From an uncultured Bradyrhizobium sp. (lineage in GTDB: Bacteria; Pseudomonadota; Alphaproteobacteria; Rhizobiales; Xanthobacteraceae), in contig NZ_CAKZJO010000045.1 in assembly GCF_936943645.1 (NCBI RefSeq), positions 1 through 64,000 of the forward strand: a DNA stretch of 64,000 bases, written 5' to 3'. Below the pieces are notes generated by a model that searched no databases, was not told the DNA's origin, and was given only the letters and a program-made list of their open reading frames with translations. Below are positions 1-8,438 of the stretch, one piece after another (position 1 is the first letter of the stretch; every line of letters starts with the position of its first letter). A program made the translations under genes and the position numbers.

Positions 1-19
1 CGAGACACCCCCACCCCGA

Positions 20-43
20 CCCTCCCCCGCAAGCGGGAGAGGG
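20..43. repeat. Short GC-rich hairpin downstream of the phosphatase gene
   Basis: Two 11-base arms (20-30 and 33-43) pair with one mismatch around a two-base gap. The hairpin lies just beyond the stop of the leftward phosphatase gene and could act as a terminator. There is no clear T-run, so it may simply be part of a dispersed repeat cut by the window edge. Confidence 0.35.
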
Positions 44-71
44 AGCGCACCTGCGATGTCGCGCCCAGCTG

Positions 72-578
72 TCATTCGAGCTCGATCACGAAGGGGCGGC
101 CCTCGACCATCATCGCGCCCGGGCCGATCTCGTCGAGCGCGCGCAGCATGCGGCCGTTGCGTCCCAGCGCACGGTCGGCGAGGCCGACGATGCGCCGGTT
201 CGGCGAGGCGATCGGCGAGGCCGCGCGGATCTTCCTGGCGATTTCGAGCTCGTCGCGGTTGGGATTGAGCGCGCAGACCGCCGCGAACGCGCTCGCGGTG
301 GAGCGGCTGATGCCGGCATAGCAATGCACCACCAGCGGTGCGCTGCGGTCCCAGCCGCGCACGAAATTCAGCACCTGATCGATGTGCGTCTCGGACGGTG
401 CGGTGAAACCATCCATCTCCTCGGTGATGTCGTCCATCGAGACCTTGAGATGATTGGCGGGGAGCACCGAGACCGGCCGCGGCACCTGCTCGACATTGGC
501 CATCACGGTCAGCACATGGCTGGCCCTGGTGAGGCGGACGGTTTCGGGAAGCGCGGCGAGGGAACAGACGTGGATCAT
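72..578 (-). CDS. Tyrosine/dual-specificity protein phosphatase-like protein
   Basis: A 168-residue cytoplasmic protein. It carries the cysteine-phosphatase signature HCYAGISRS at about residues 85-93: nucleophile Cys86, phosphate-binding Arg92, then Ser93. An Asp pair near 49-50 could supply the general acid. No signal peptide or membrane segment is visible. Alphaproteobacteria carry many such stand-alone phosphatase-fold proteins, and few have a known substrate. It is the last leftward gene of the block after ygfZ-tag-HD, but a 239-base gap with a repeat separates it, so it probably has its own promoter. The family is clear from the motif; the substrate (phosphoprotein or another phosphate ester) cannot be read from the sequence. 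Confidence 0.8.
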   Translation of the reverse strand: MIHVCSLAALPETVRLTRASHVLTVMANVEQVPRPVSVLPANHLKVSMDDITEEMDGFTAPSETHIDQVLNFVRGWDRSAPLVVHCYAGISRSTASAFAAVCALNPNRDELEIARKIRAASPIASPNRRIVGLADRALGRNGRMLRALDEIGPGAMMVEGRPFVIELE

Positions 579-638
579 GGCGAACCTTTTTGGCGCCGAT
601 TATAGCCGGTGCCGTAGGGCGGGCAAAGCATCCACATC

Positions 639-781
639 GTCGTCCCGGACGAGCGCGCCCAAAGCGCGCGCAGATCCGGGACCCATAGCCACAAAATGCG
701 GTTTGGCGAAGACTCGTGGTTACCAGTCTTGCGCCGCAACCTCTCCCAGTGGCTATGGGTCCCGGCCTGCGCCGGGACGAC
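639..781. repeat. Dispersed palindromic repeat, copy A
   Basis: The element begins gtcgtcccgg and ends ccgggacgac. Inside it, gggacccatagccaca near the left arm is mirrored by gtggctatgggtccc near the right arm, so the unit of about 143 bp is a composite inverted repeat. A second copy lies at 8262-8415. Such elements are common between genes in Bradyrhizobium. It fills most of the 239-base gap between the phosphatase and HD genes, and no gene is seen there. Confidence 0.8.
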
Positions 782-817
782 GGCGGAATTTGCAGCGCCA
801 CCAGCCCACAGCAACGC

Positions 818-1432
818 TCACGCGAACACCGCGCCGAACCGCTCCAGAAACTGCTTCTCCGCCCGCGCCGCGGTCCAGGGCGTGAGATAGTCGCGCCGGA
901 CGCCGTCGGAGAGGCCCGGATCCTTGCCGAACAGGCGCTTGGCCTCGGCGGCGCTGAAGCCGGCCAGCTCGGTCGCCTCCAGATAGGCCGCACCGCGGTC
1001 GGCGGCCTTGATGGCCTGCGTGATCTCCTCCGGCAACACCGGCGGCAGGCCGAAACGGATATGGATGGCGCCGAGCAGGCGCATCTCCACCGCCTTGTAG
1101 TTGCCGGCGAGCACGGCCTTGAACGGCGAAATCATGTCGCCGATGACATATTCGGGCGCATCGTGCAGCAGCGCGGCGAGCCGCATGCGCTGATCGACAT
1201 TCGGCATCTCGTGCCGCAGCACGGTCTCGACCAGCAGCGTGTGCTGCGCCACCGAGAAGATATGGGCACCGGTGGTCTGGCCGTTCCAGCGCGCAACGCG
1301 CGCCAGCCCATGCGCGATGTCGGCGATCTCGACATCGAGCGGGGAGGGATCGAGCAGATCGAGCCGGCGGCCCGACAGCATGCGCTGCCAGGCGCGGGAC
1401 TCCGCGCCGTGTGCCGTCTTCCTGGCGCTCAT
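818..1432 (-). CDS. HD-domain phosphohydrolase
   Basis: A 204-residue protein with the metal-binding pattern of HD hydrolases: a His in SVAQHTLLVE, the HD pair in LAALLHDAPE, and a later Asp in GDMISPFK. The arrangement and the text around the HD pair resemble the YfbR/5'-nucleotidase branch, which hydrolyses deoxynucleoside monophosphates, but the substrate here is not established. Its start ATG overlaps the stop of the upstream glycosylase gene by 4 bp (ATGA), so it is the third gene of a ygfZ-tag-HD operon read leftward. Confidence 0.8.
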   Translation of the reverse strand: MSARKTAHGAESRAWQRMLSGRRLDLLDPSPLDVEIADIAHGLARVARWNGQTTGAHIFSVAQHTLLVETVLRHEMPNVDQRMRLAALLHDAPEYVIGDMISPFKAVLAGNYKAVEMRLLGAIHIRFGLPPVLPEEITQAIKAADRGAAYLEATELAGFSAAEAKRLFGKDPGLSDGVRRDYLTPWTAARAEKQFLERFGAVFA

Positions 1433-2055
1433 TTGGCCTTGAGGCGCGGCTTGCGCTGCAGCTTGCTGCAGCTCGCGTGGCAGTGGCAGTCGACCAGATG
1501 GTCGTTGACCATGCCGGTCGCCTGCATGAAGGCATAGACGATGGTCGGGCCGACGAACTTGAAGCCGCGCGACGACAGCTCTTTCGAGATCTGTATCGAC
1601 AGCGGCGTCGAGGCCGGCACGCTCGCGCTGGTCTTGAAATTGTTGACCTTGGGCTTGCCGCCCATGAAGTCCCAGAGCAGCTTCGAGAAGCCCGGACCCT
1701 TCTCCATGATGTCGAGATAGGATTTCGCGCTGAGGATCGCGCCGTCGATCTTGGCCTTGTTGCGCACGATGCCGGCGTCGTTCATCAGCGCATGCACCTT
1801 CTTGTCGGTGTAGCGTGCGATCTTCTCCGGCTGGAAATCGTCGAACGCTTTGCGGAAATTGTCGCGTTTGCGCAGGATCGTGATCCAGGACAGGCCGGCC
1901 TGGAAACCGTCGAGGATCAGCTTCTCGTACAGCGCGCGGTCGTCATATTCCGGCACGCCCCATTCGGTGTCGTGATAGGCGACGTAGAGCGGATCTTCGC
2001 CCGGCCAGGGGCAGCGGGTCTTTCCGTCGGGATGCAGGCGGGGGGCTCGGCTCAT
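1429..2055 (-). CDS. tag: DNA-3-methyladenine glycosylase I
   Basis: A 208-residue protein matching Tag throughout: RCPW and YHDTEWGVP near the N-terminus, QAGLSWITIL around residue 52, and DHLVDC near the C-terminus. The zinc ligands known from E. coli Tag can be placed at Cys15, His28, and the His and Cys of DHLVDC. Tag removes 3-methyladenine from alkylated DNA by cleaving the glycosidic bond. The position of the E. coli catalytic-pocket Glu38 reads as Asp (ILDGFQAG), a variant I believe occurs in other members. A basic tail follows the last zinc ligand. It overlaps both neighbours by 4 bp and is therefore translationally coupled in an operon with ygfZ and the HD gene. Confidence 0.93.
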   Translation of the reverse strand: MSRAPRLHPDGKTRCPWPGEDPLYVAYHDTEWGVPEYDDRALYEKLILDGFQAGLSWITILRKRDNFRKAFDDFQPEKIARYTDKKVHALMNDAGIVRNKAKIDGAILSAKSYLDIMEKGPGFSKLLWDFMGGKPKVNNFKTSASVPASTPLSIQISKELSSRGFKFVGPTIVYAFMQATGMVNDHLVDCHCHASCSKLQRKPRLKAK

Positions 2056-2927
2056 GCGATGGGCTGTTTTGCAGGGATACGGACGACATCAGGCTCTGCC
2101 AGCTGCAACGCGAGGCCGCCGGCGGTGAGGGGTTGGCCGGCATCGAGCGCCTCTGCGACACGGTCGATGCGCACAAGGGCAATGCCCTTGCCCTGCGCCG
2201 ACGAGCCCATGGTCCCGACGGACTTGTCGCCGGCCATGACGCTGACGCCGGCTTCCGGCGAGAAGTCGTCGAGCAGCACCTTCACGCTGCGCGTGCGCGC
2301 GGTGCCGCGATGTTGCATGCGCGAGACGACCTCCTGGCCGACATAGCAGCCCTTGTCGAAATCGACGCCAGCGAGGCGGTCCATGTTGGTCTCGTGCGGG
2401 AAAGCATCGTTGTACATGAAGTCGAGCCCGCCGCGCGGCACGCCGAGCGCGATCCGGTGCGCTTCGTAGTCCGCGGCGTCGACCAGGTCGGCGCCGATGA
2501 GATCGGACAGCTTCTGCTTGAGGTCTTCGGGGATCAGGATGCGGATGCCGAGCGCTTCGTTGCGCGGGTCGGCGAAGGCGAGGTCCGGCTGCGCCGCAGG
2601 CTGGCCATCCCAGGCCGCGAGCACGCCGAGATCGAGGTTTTCCACGGTGACCTTGGCGCGCAGCTTGTAGAATTTCAGCTTGGTGGCGAGGCTCTCGGCC
2701 AGCACTTTCGGGCAGTCGATCAGGAACCCGCCGCCATGGCCCGCAGGCACCTCGGTGATCAGGAAATCCACGATGATCTTGCCCTGCGGCGTCAGCAGCG
2801 CGCCGAATCGCCCCAGGCCCGGCTTCAGCCTGTCGACATCGGTCGTGACGAGGCCGTTGAGGAAGTTGCGCGCATCCTCGCCCGCGACCTTGACGACGCC
2901 CCGGTCAGGAAGAAACGCTGATTTCAT
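2052..2927 (-). CDS. ygfZ: Folate-binding YgfZ/GcvT-like Fe-S cluster maintenance protein
   Basis: A 291-residue GcvT-fold protein with the family signature KGCYVGQEVVSRMQHRG near residues 190-206; its Cys is the conserved one. YgfZ/IBA57 proteins use tetrahydrofolate to help assemble or repair certain iron-sulfur enzymes. It has no signal peptide and is cytoplasmic. It is the first gene of the leftward ygfZ-tag-HD operon and overlaps tag by ATGA. Divergent from it, about 100 bases away, is dihydroorotase. Its length is typical for the alphaproteobacterial form. Confidence 0.92.
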   Translation of the reverse strand: MKSAFLPDRGVVKVAGEDARNFLNGLVTTDVDRLKPGLGRFGALLTPQGKIIVDFLITEVPAGHGGGFLIDCPKVLAESLATKLKFYKLRAKVTVENLDLGVLAAWDGQPAAQPDLAFADPRNEALGIRILIPEDLKQKLSDLIGADLVDAADYEAHRIALGVPRGGLDFMYNDAFPHETNMDRLAGVDFDKGCYVGQEVVSRMQHRGTARTRSVKVLLDDFSPEAGVSVMAGDKSVGTMGSSAQGKGIALVRIDRVAEALDAGQPLTAGGLALQLAEPDVVRIPAKQPIA

Positions 2928-3028
2928 GCGAAAATCTCTTGCGACATGGTGCTCCGGAACGTAAGCCCGCGAGGCATAAACGACAAGACCTCGAGCCCTG
3001 CGCTTGGGGATGAGAGAGGCCCTCAGCC

Positions 3029-4363
3029 ATGACCCAGCGCTTCGATGTGATCCTCAAGAACGGCACCGTCGTCAACCAGGACGGCGAGACTATTCGCGAT
3101 ATCGGCATCAGCAATGGCCGCATCGCCGAGCTGGGCCCGCTGTCGCAAGGCAGCGCGGTCGAGGTGATCGACTGCAAGGGCCTGCACATCCTGCCCGGCG
3201 TGATGGACACGCAGGTGCATTTCCGCGAGCCCGGGCTGGAGCACAAGGAAGACCTCGAGACCGGCTCGCGCAGCGCCGTGATGGGCGGCGTCACCGCCGT
3301 GTTCGAGATGCCGAACACCTCGCCGCTCACGGTGACCGAGACCGAATTTACCGACAAGGTGAAGCGCGCCCATCACCGCATGCATTGCGATTTCGCCTTC
3401 TTCATCGGCGGCACCCGCGAGAACGTGCAGGACCTGCCGGTGCTGGAGCGCGCGCCGGGCTGCGCCGGCGTCAAGGTGTTCATCGGCTCCTCGACCGGTG
3501 CGCTGCTGGTGGAGGACGACGACAGCCTGCGCCGCATCTTCCAGGTGATCCGCCGCCGCGCTGCGTTCCATGCCGAGGATGAGTATCGCCTCAATGATCG
3601 CAAGCCGCTGCGCATCGAGGGCGATGCGCGCTCGCATCCGGTTTGGCGCGACGAGACGGCGGCGCTGATGGCGACGCAGCGCCTCGTCAAGCTCGCGCAC
3701 GAGACTGGCAAGCGTATCCACGTGCTGCACATCTCGACCAAGGAAGAGATCGAGTTCCTGCGCGACCACAAGGACGTCGCCTCCTGCGAGGCGACGCCGC
3801 ATCACCTCACGCTGGTCGCGCCCGAATGCTACGAGCGGCTCGGCACGCTGGTGCAAATGAACCCGCCGGTGCGCGGCGCCGATCACCGCGCCGGCATCTG
3901 GCGCGGCATCGAGCAGGGCATCATCGACGTGCTCGGCTCTGACCACGCCCCGCATACGCTGGAGGAGAAGCAGAAGACCTATCCGGCCTCGCCCTCCGGC
4001 ATGACGGGCGTGCAGACGCTGGTGCCGCTGATGCTCGATCACGTCAATGCCGGCCGCCTGTCGCTGGCAAGGTTCGTCGACCTCACCAGCGCCGGCCCCG
4101 CGCGGCTCTACAACATGGCCTGCAAGGGCCGCATTGCCGCCGGCTACGACGCCGATTTCACCATCGTCGACCTCAAGCGCAGCGAAACCATCACCAACAA
4201 ATGGGTGGCGTCGAAGGCCGGCTGGACGCCCTATGATGGCGTGCGCGTCACCGGCTGGCCCGTCGGCACCTTCATCCGCGGCCGCCGCGTGATGTGGCAG
4301 GGCGAGCTCGTCACGCCCGCGCAGGGCGAGGCGGTGCGGTTTCTGGAGACGCTGAAGCCGTAG
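3029..4363 (+). CDS. pyrC: Dihydroorotase (class I)
   Basis: A 444-residue amidohydrolase that interconverts carbamoyl-aspartate and dihydroorotate in pyrimidine synthesis. It shows the metal-binding HFREPG, the GVKVFIGSSTG segment with the presumed carbamylated Lys, HISTKEE, and the catalytic SDHAPH near residue 308. The length and the HFREPG form place it in the class I branch, which often contains both active PyrC and inactive PyrC-like partners of aspartate transcarbamoylase. All metal-site residues I can check are present, so it is probably active. A gene elsewhere in the genome could be the main pyrC, so the symbol is tentative. It is a single gene, followed by a palindromic repeat. Confidence 0.88.
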   Translation: MTQRFDVILKNGTVVNQDGETIRDIGISNGRIAELGPLSQGSAVEVIDCKGLHILPGVMDTQVHFREPGLEHKEDLETGSRSAVMGGVTAVFEMPNTSPLTVTETEFTDKVKRAHHRMHCDFAFFIGGTRENVQDLPVLERAPGCAGVKVFIGSSTGALLVEDDDSLRRIFQVIRRRAAFHAEDEYRLNDRKPLRIEGDARSHPVWRDETAALMATQRLVKLAHETGKRIHVLHISTKEEIEFLRDHKDVASCEATPHHLTLVAPECYERLGTLVQMNPPVRGADHRAGIWRGIEQGIIDVLGSDHAPHTLEEKQKTYPASPSGMTGVQTLVPLMLDHVNAGRLSLARFVDLTSAGPARLYNMACKGRIAAGYDADFTIVDLKRSETITNKWVASKAGWTPYDGVRVTGWPVGTFIRGRRVMWQGELVTPAQGEAVRFLETLKP

Positions 4364-4396
4364 GGGGCCTCGTCGGGGGACGACACTCCATCCCCC

Positions 4397-4480
4397 GTCA
4401 TTGCGAGGAGCGGAGCGACGAAGCAATCCAGACTGTATCCGCGGTGGCAGTCTGGATTGCTTCGCTGCGCTCGCAATGAC
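4397..4480. repeat. Dispersed palindromic repeat (cattgcgag type)
   Basis: The left arm starts gtcattgcgag and the right arm ends ctcgcaatgac. The inner arms gcaatccagact and agtctggattgc also pair, giving a long hairpin of about 84 bases between dihydroorotase and the sulfurtransferase gene. It is a classic intergenic repeat of this genus and may end transcription of the dihydroorotase gene. Confidence 0.85.
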
Positions 4481-4523
4481 AAGGGGAGGAGTCTACACTT
4501 CCTCTCGAACGGAGTGCATTCCG

Positions 4524-5393
4524 ATGTCCCAACCGACACCCGTCATCACCACCGAGCAACTCTCCGCGATCCTCGGCGATTCCAATCTCCGCCTCTACGA
4601 CTGCACGACTTACAACGAGCCGGTGCCGCCGGGCAGCGACGTGCCGTACCGCGCCGTGCCCGGCGACAAGACCTTCGCGGCCGGCCACATCCCCGGCGCC
4701 GATTTCCTCGACCTGCAGGGCGAGTTCTCCGACGCCTCGTCGTCGCAGTTCTTCATGATGCCCGACGTCGCCCAGCTCGAGGCCGCCTTCGGCCGCCACG
4801 GCCTCGATGCGAGCAAGACCATCGTGCTCTACAGCATCGGCACCATGATGTGGTCGACGCGGTTCTGGTGGATGCTGCGTTCGCTCGGTGTCGATGCCCG
4901 CGTGCTCGATGGCGGTCTCGACAAATGGAAGGAGGAGGGGCGACCGATCGAGACGGGCGCACCGAAGGGATATCCAGCGACGACCTTCAAGGCCGCGCCG
5001 CGCGCCGGCTTCTTCGTCGACAAGACTGCCGTGACGGCGCGGATCGGCGATCCCGCGACCGTCATCGTGAATGCGCTCGGGCCGCAGTTTCATCGCGGCC
5101 TCGAGCCGAGCCGCTACGGCCGGCCGGGCCGCGTTCCCGGCAGCGTCAACGTTCCCGCGGCCACGCTCACCAATGCCGACAAGACCCTGACGACACTCGC
5201 CGACGCCGAAGCCAAGTTCGCTGCGGCCGGCGTCACGCGCGACAAGAATGTGGTTCTCTATTGCGGCGGCGGCATCTCGGCGACGATCGACCTGCTGATG
5301 CTGACCCAGCTCGGCTACGACAAGCTGACGCTCTACGACGCCTCGATGGGCGAATGGGCGAGGGACCCGGCACTGCCGATCGAGACGGATTAG
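4524..5393 (+). CDS. Two-domain sulfurtransferase (rhodanese/SseA type)
   Basis: A 289-residue protein with two rhodanese domains. The N-terminal one (about 10-140) is the inactive copy. The C-terminal one (about 165-285) carries the catalytic Cys in VLYCGGGISAT. The six-residue loop CGGGIS differs from the thiosulfate type (CRxGxR) and from the CGSGVT of mercaptopyruvate sulfurtransferases, which it resembles more. It should transfer sulfane sulfur from 3-mercaptopyruvate or a similar donor to a thiol or cyanide. The start chosen is the ATG at 4524 (MSQPT), because the longer open frame runs back through the upstream palindromic repeat. It is a single gene between two repeat or hairpin regions. 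Confidence 0.88.
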   Translation: MSQPTPVITTEQLSAILGDSNLRLYDCTTYNEPVPPGSDVPYRAVPGDKTFAAGHIPGADFLDLQGEFSDASSSQFFMMPDVAQLEAAFGRHGLDASKTIVLYSIGTMMWSTRFWWMLRSLGVDARVLDGGLDKWKEEGRPIETGAPKGYPATTFKAAPRAGFFVDKTAVTARIGDPATVIVNALGPQFHRGLEPSRYGRPGRVPGSVNVPAATLTNADKTLTTLADAEAKFAAAGVTRDKNVVLYCGGGISATIDLLMLTQLGYDKLTLYDASMGEWARDPALPIETD

Positions 5394-5539
5394 ACGCGAT
5401 CCCGCCCGCGGCGGGAACATCTCCCGATGGCTGCGAGACTAATGCTTGTGCGCTGAAAGCGGCTTCCGTGCGATAAACGCCGCAGACTTCGCGAAGCCTT
5501 TCGCAAAATCCGCTTTGCAAAGTCATTCATCCGTTGACT

Positions 5540-5568
5540 GGCCCCGCCCGCGTGGCGGGGTCATTTTC
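5540..5568. terminator. Terminator-like hairpin between convergent genes
   Basis: A gccccgcc/tggcgggg hairpin followed by tcatttt sits between the rightward sulfurtransferase gene and the stop of the leftward small gene at 5576. It is placed where a terminator for both would be expected. The T-run is interrupted, so this is only probable. The rest of 5394-5575 shows no gene. Confidence 0.5.
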
Positions 5569-5575
5569 GCCGGGC

Positions 5576-5842
5576 TTACTGCCTTGCGAGCGTGACCGAG
5601 AACTCGCCATTGCGGATGCGGCCGGGAAAGCCCTCGACGAACTTGGCGACCGCGTCCTCGCCATAGGTGCCGACGAGTTCGGCAAAGGCCGCAAACAGGC
5701 TCGCCTGTGCCAGGCAGTCGCCGTCGACGCCCTCATGGCGCGCTTCGGCCCAGGCCTCGTTGAGATAACTCAGTGCGGCCTGCTTCTGCTCGTGATCGGG
5801 CAGCGGCGCGCGGTCGGGTGCGTAGGAAATCGGCTGGCTCAT
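5576..5842 (-). CDS. Conserved hypothetical protein, 88 aa
   Basis: A small acidic cytoplasmic protein with no recognised domain, signal peptide or membrane segment. It looks helical throughout, with AALSYLNEAWAEARHEGVD in the first half and FVEGFPGRIRNGEF near the end. Codon use matches its neighbours and the frame is clean, so I take it as real; I believe similar short proteins occur in related genomes. No operon partner: the next leftward gene starts far upstream. Confidence 0.6.
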   Translation of the reverse strand: MSQPISYAPDRAPLPDHEQKQAALSYLNEAWAEARHEGVDGDCLAQASLFAAFAELVGTYGEDAVAKFVEGFPGRIRNGEFSVTLARQ

Positions 5843-6008
5843 GAAACTCGATCAGGGCTGGGGCGCGATCCACGGCGATGCGCTGTGCGAGAGGTGTAGC
5901 ACGCGTATTAACGCCCGCTAGGCCACATCTTTAAGAACGGTTAACGGCTGTGAACAAAGTCGATGACAGGGTTCCCGTCGGGCCCTCACGCGAGCCCGGA
6001 ATGACGGC

Positions 6009-6386
6009 TCAGTTCGCGTAGCGTGCCGTCAGATCGCGCGAGATCTTCGAGCCTTCCTCGATATAGCGCCGGATCGCCACCGTCGCGGCGGGCGTGCAGC
6101 TCCGGTAGGTCTGCTGGAAGCCGTTATAGCCGCGGTTGAAGCCGGCGATCATGCGGGTGCGGCGCTCGCCGGAGGGGGTTTCGGCGTCGATCAGCGCCTG
6201 CATCTCGTTGCGCCATTTGTTGCCCTCGTTGGCCCCGCAGATGCCGCGCAGATAGTGCAGGCCACCGAGGATCTCCGCCAGCCGCTGCAAATCGGCGTCA
6301 AACGGCGCCGCCACGTCCTGGGCCCTGGCGGGCGCCGAGGCGCAGGCGAGAATCAGGGCAAAAATGGCCAGAAATCGCGTGGACAT
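6009..6386 (-). CDS. Secreted TIGR02301-type protein
   Basis: A 125-residue protein with a clear signal peptide (MSTRFLAIFALILACASAPARA, cleavage after about residue 22). The mature helical domain contains the family features LGGLHYLRGICG and FNRGYNGFQQTYRSC. The two Cys (in GICGANEG and YRSCTP) could form a periplasmic disulfide. This family is widespread in Rhizobiales and, as far as I know, of unknown function. It lies 46 bases downstream of a Nudix gene on the same strand and is probably co-transcribed with it. Confidence 0.78.
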   Translation of the reverse strand: MSTRFLAIFALILACASAPARAQDVAAPFDADLQRLAEILGGLHYLRGICGANEGNKWRNEMQALIDAETPSGERRTRMIAGFNRGYNGFQQTYRSCTPAATVAIRRYIEEGSKISRDLTARYAN

Positions 6387-6432
6387 CGGCGGCGTGTATG
6401 CCCCCTTGGGCCCGTGGACGCAAGGCGGGCAG

Positions 6433-6867
6433 TCAGGCCCCGAGCAGCAGGGCCGCGGACTGGATGACCTCCTCCAGCCCCCCGGTCAGCTTGAGGTCAC
6501 CAAGGCCCGCCAGGGCGCTAGGGGAGATCCAGCGGTAGTCGTCGAGCTCGTCGTTGAGTGACGGCTCCCTGGCCACCCAGCGGGCGGCAAACGACATGAT
6601 CAGATAATGGCCGGCGCCGGGCGCGGCCGGCAGCACCTCGCGCCAGCCGGCGAGGCCGACGATCGCGATGTCGAGCCCGGTCTCCTCGTCGACCTCGCGG
6701 CTCAGGGCCTGATGCAGCGATTCGCCGAATTCGACCCGGCCGCCCGGGAGCGAATAGAAGCCCTTGGCGGGCGAGCGGGCCCGGCGGGTCAGCAGCACCT
6801 TGCCGTCGCGGAAAATTGCGGCGCTGACGGCAAGCTGGGGGTGGGTGGGCTGGACGACTGAAGCCAT
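6433..6867 (-). CDS. Nudix hydrolase
   Basis: A 144-residue protein with a complete Nudix box, from GGRVEFGESLHQALSREV to DEETGL at about residues 45-68, including the REVDEE metal-binding core. Nudix enzymes hydrolyse nucleoside diphosphates linked to another moiety. This short form with little outside the box resembles MutT/ADP-ribose pyrophosphatase-like members, and the substrate is unknown. The ATG at 6867 (MASVVQ) is preferred over an upstream start at 6954, whose extra residues look like untranslated sequence. It sits between a hypothetical gene (43 bases upstream) and the TIGR02301 gene on the same strand. Confidence 0.85.
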   Translation of the reverse strand: MASVVQPTHPQLAVSAAIFRDGKVLLTRRARSPAKGFYSLPGGRVEFGESLHQALSREVDEETGLDIAIVGLAGWREVLPAAPGAGHYLIMSFAARWVAREPSLNDELDDYRWISPSALAGLGDLKLTGGLEEVIQSAALLLGA

Positions 6868-6910
6868 TTCAAAGGACCCGTTTGAAGGACCTGTTCTTAA
6901 AGGATCTGGC

Positions 6911-7411
6911 TCAGTTCGCCATGATGGTGTCGACGTCGGCTTCGGCCCCGCCATGGATGATGCCGCCGCAGGCCGCGATCAGCGGCTTGACCCAGAGAGC
7001 GGCCTGCTCGGCGAGGCGGATGCGCGTGGTGTCCTTCTCGACCTCGCGCATGGCCGTGCCGACTGCGGTCAGGATCGAGGTCATGGTATCCGTGAGGTGG
7101 TCGAACTGGGCGCGGACGTTGGGATCGGCCTTCTCATAGGCCTCGATGGCGAGGTCGCGTGCCTTGAAATTCGACGCCGTGAAATGCTCGGCATAGGACA
7201 GCGGCGACCAGGTCAAAAAATCATCCGCGCATTCCGGCATGTCCGGAACCATTTCCAGCAGCATCACGGCTTCATTGAAATGGTTGAGATAGTCAGTGGC
7301 AAGCCCGGTCCGCGGGTTGATGTTGGCCACGCGCAGCCGTTCGGCCCAGGCTTGCGCCTCGGGGCCCGTCTGTACATGCGTCCGCGCGGGTTGCGAGGCC
7401 ATTGAGCTCAT
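6911..7411 (-). CDS. Conserved hypothetical protein, 166 aa
   Basis: A soluble, mostly helical protein with no signal peptide. Recognisable segments are NHFNEAVMLLEMVPDMPECADDFL and LSYAEHFTASNFKARDLAIEAY. I do not recognise a catalytic motif. Its frame and codon use look genuine, and it appears to be the first gene of a leftward unit with the Nudix and TIGR02301 genes. Divergent from it, 63 bases away, is the YedK gene. Confidence 0.65.
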   Translation of the reverse strand: MSSMASQPARTHVQTGPEAQAWAERLRVANINPRTGLATDYLNHFNEAVMLLEMVPDMPECADDFLTWSPLSYAEHFTASNFKARDLAIEAYEKADPNVRAQFDHLTDTMTSILTAVGTAMREVEKDTTRIRLAEQAALWVKPLIAACGGIIHGGAEADVDTIMAN

Positions 7412-7474
7412 CTGCCGCAGTGTTAACGTTCGGGGTTAAAAGGACCTGAACGGACCCTATATAGACGCCCAAGG

Positions 7475-8239
7475 ATGTGTGGACGCTTCGTCATAACTTC
7501 GGCCCCCGCGGCTTTGCGGCAACTGTTCGGCTATGTCGAGCAGCCCAACTTCCCGCCCCGGTACAATGTCGCCCCGACACAACCGATTCCGGTGGTGCTG
7601 GTCGAGAACGGCGCCCGCCATTTTCGCCTGATGCGCTGGGGATTGCTGCCGGGCTGGGTCAAGGACCCCAAGGGCTTTACGCTCCTGATCAATGCCCGCT
7701 CCGAGACGGTGCTGGAGAAGCCCGCGTTCAAGCGCGCGATCCGCCGCCGCCGCGGCCTGATCCCGGCCGACGGCTATTATGAGTGGAAGTCGGAAGGCGG
7801 CCGTAAGCAGCCCTTCTTCATCCGCCGCGCCGACGGCGCGCCGCTTGGGTTCGCCGCTGTGTTCGAGACCTGGGCCGGGCCGAACGGCGAGGAGCTCGAC
7901 ACCGTTGCGATCGTCACGGCCGCGGCGGGCGAGGACCTCGCGAGCTTGCATGACCGCGTGCCCGTCACCATCAGCGAGGGTGATTTCGAGCGCTGGCTCG
8001 ACACTGGAGGCGACGAGGTCGATGCGATCCTGCCGCTGATGAGGCCCCCGCGCATCGGCGAATTCGCCTGGCACCCGGTCTCCACCCGCGTCAACCGCGT
8101 CGCCAATGACGACGAGCAGCTCGTGTTGCCGATCAGTGCGGAGGAGATGGAGGCAGAAGCCGAGGCGGTGAAGCCGAAGAAGGCGACGCGCAAGGTTGCG
8201 GCCGGCTCATCGGATGACGGGCAAGGGTCGTTGTTCTAG
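7475..8239 (+). CDS. yedK: SOS response-associated protein YedK (SRAP/HMCES)
   Basis: A 254-residue SRAP-domain protein. Cys2 is exposed once Met1 is removed (MCGRFV) and would form the stable thiazolidine crosslink with an abasic site in single-stranded DNA. The conserved YNVAPTQ, NARSET, PADGYYEW and HDRVPV motifs are all present, including the Asn, Glu and His of the active site. The protein shields abasic sites at replication forks. The C-terminal 30 residues are charged and variable. It is a single gene with a divergent neighbour and no LexA-type box that I can identify. Confidence 0.93.
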   Translation: MCGRFVITSAPAALRQLFGYVEQPNFPPRYNVAPTQPIPVVLVENGARHFRLMRWGLLPGWVKDPKGFTLLINARSETVLEKPAFKRAIRRRRGLIPADGYYEWKSEGGRKQPFFIRRADGAPLGFAAVFETWAGPNGEELDTVAIVTAAAGEDLASLHDRVPVTISEGDFERWLDTGGDEVDAILPLMRPPRIGEFAWHPVSTRVNRVANDDEQLVLPISAEEMEAEAEAVKPKKATRKVAAGSSDDGQGSLF

Positions 8240-8261
8240 CGGTGCCACCACTCACGCCGCT

Positions 8262-8415
8262 GTCGTCCCGGACAAGCGCGCCCAAAGCGCGCGCCGATCC
8301 GGGACCCATAGCCACAGGGTGAGGTTATGGGGCGAACTGTGCACCACGAGTCTTCGTCAAACGCGATCCTGTGGTTATGGGTCCCGGGTTCGCGCTACGC
8401 GCGCCCCGGGACGAC
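8262..8415. repeat. Dispersed palindromic repeat, copy B
   Basis: This is the second copy of the composite inverted repeat at 639-781, with the same ends (gtcgtcccgg and gggacgac) and the same inner arms (gggacccatagccaca and gtggttatgggtccc). It fills the gap between yedK and the CoA-transferase gene, which converge on it, and may terminate both. Confidence 0.8.
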
Positions 8416-8438
8416 GAGGAGAATGTGAGGCGATACCT

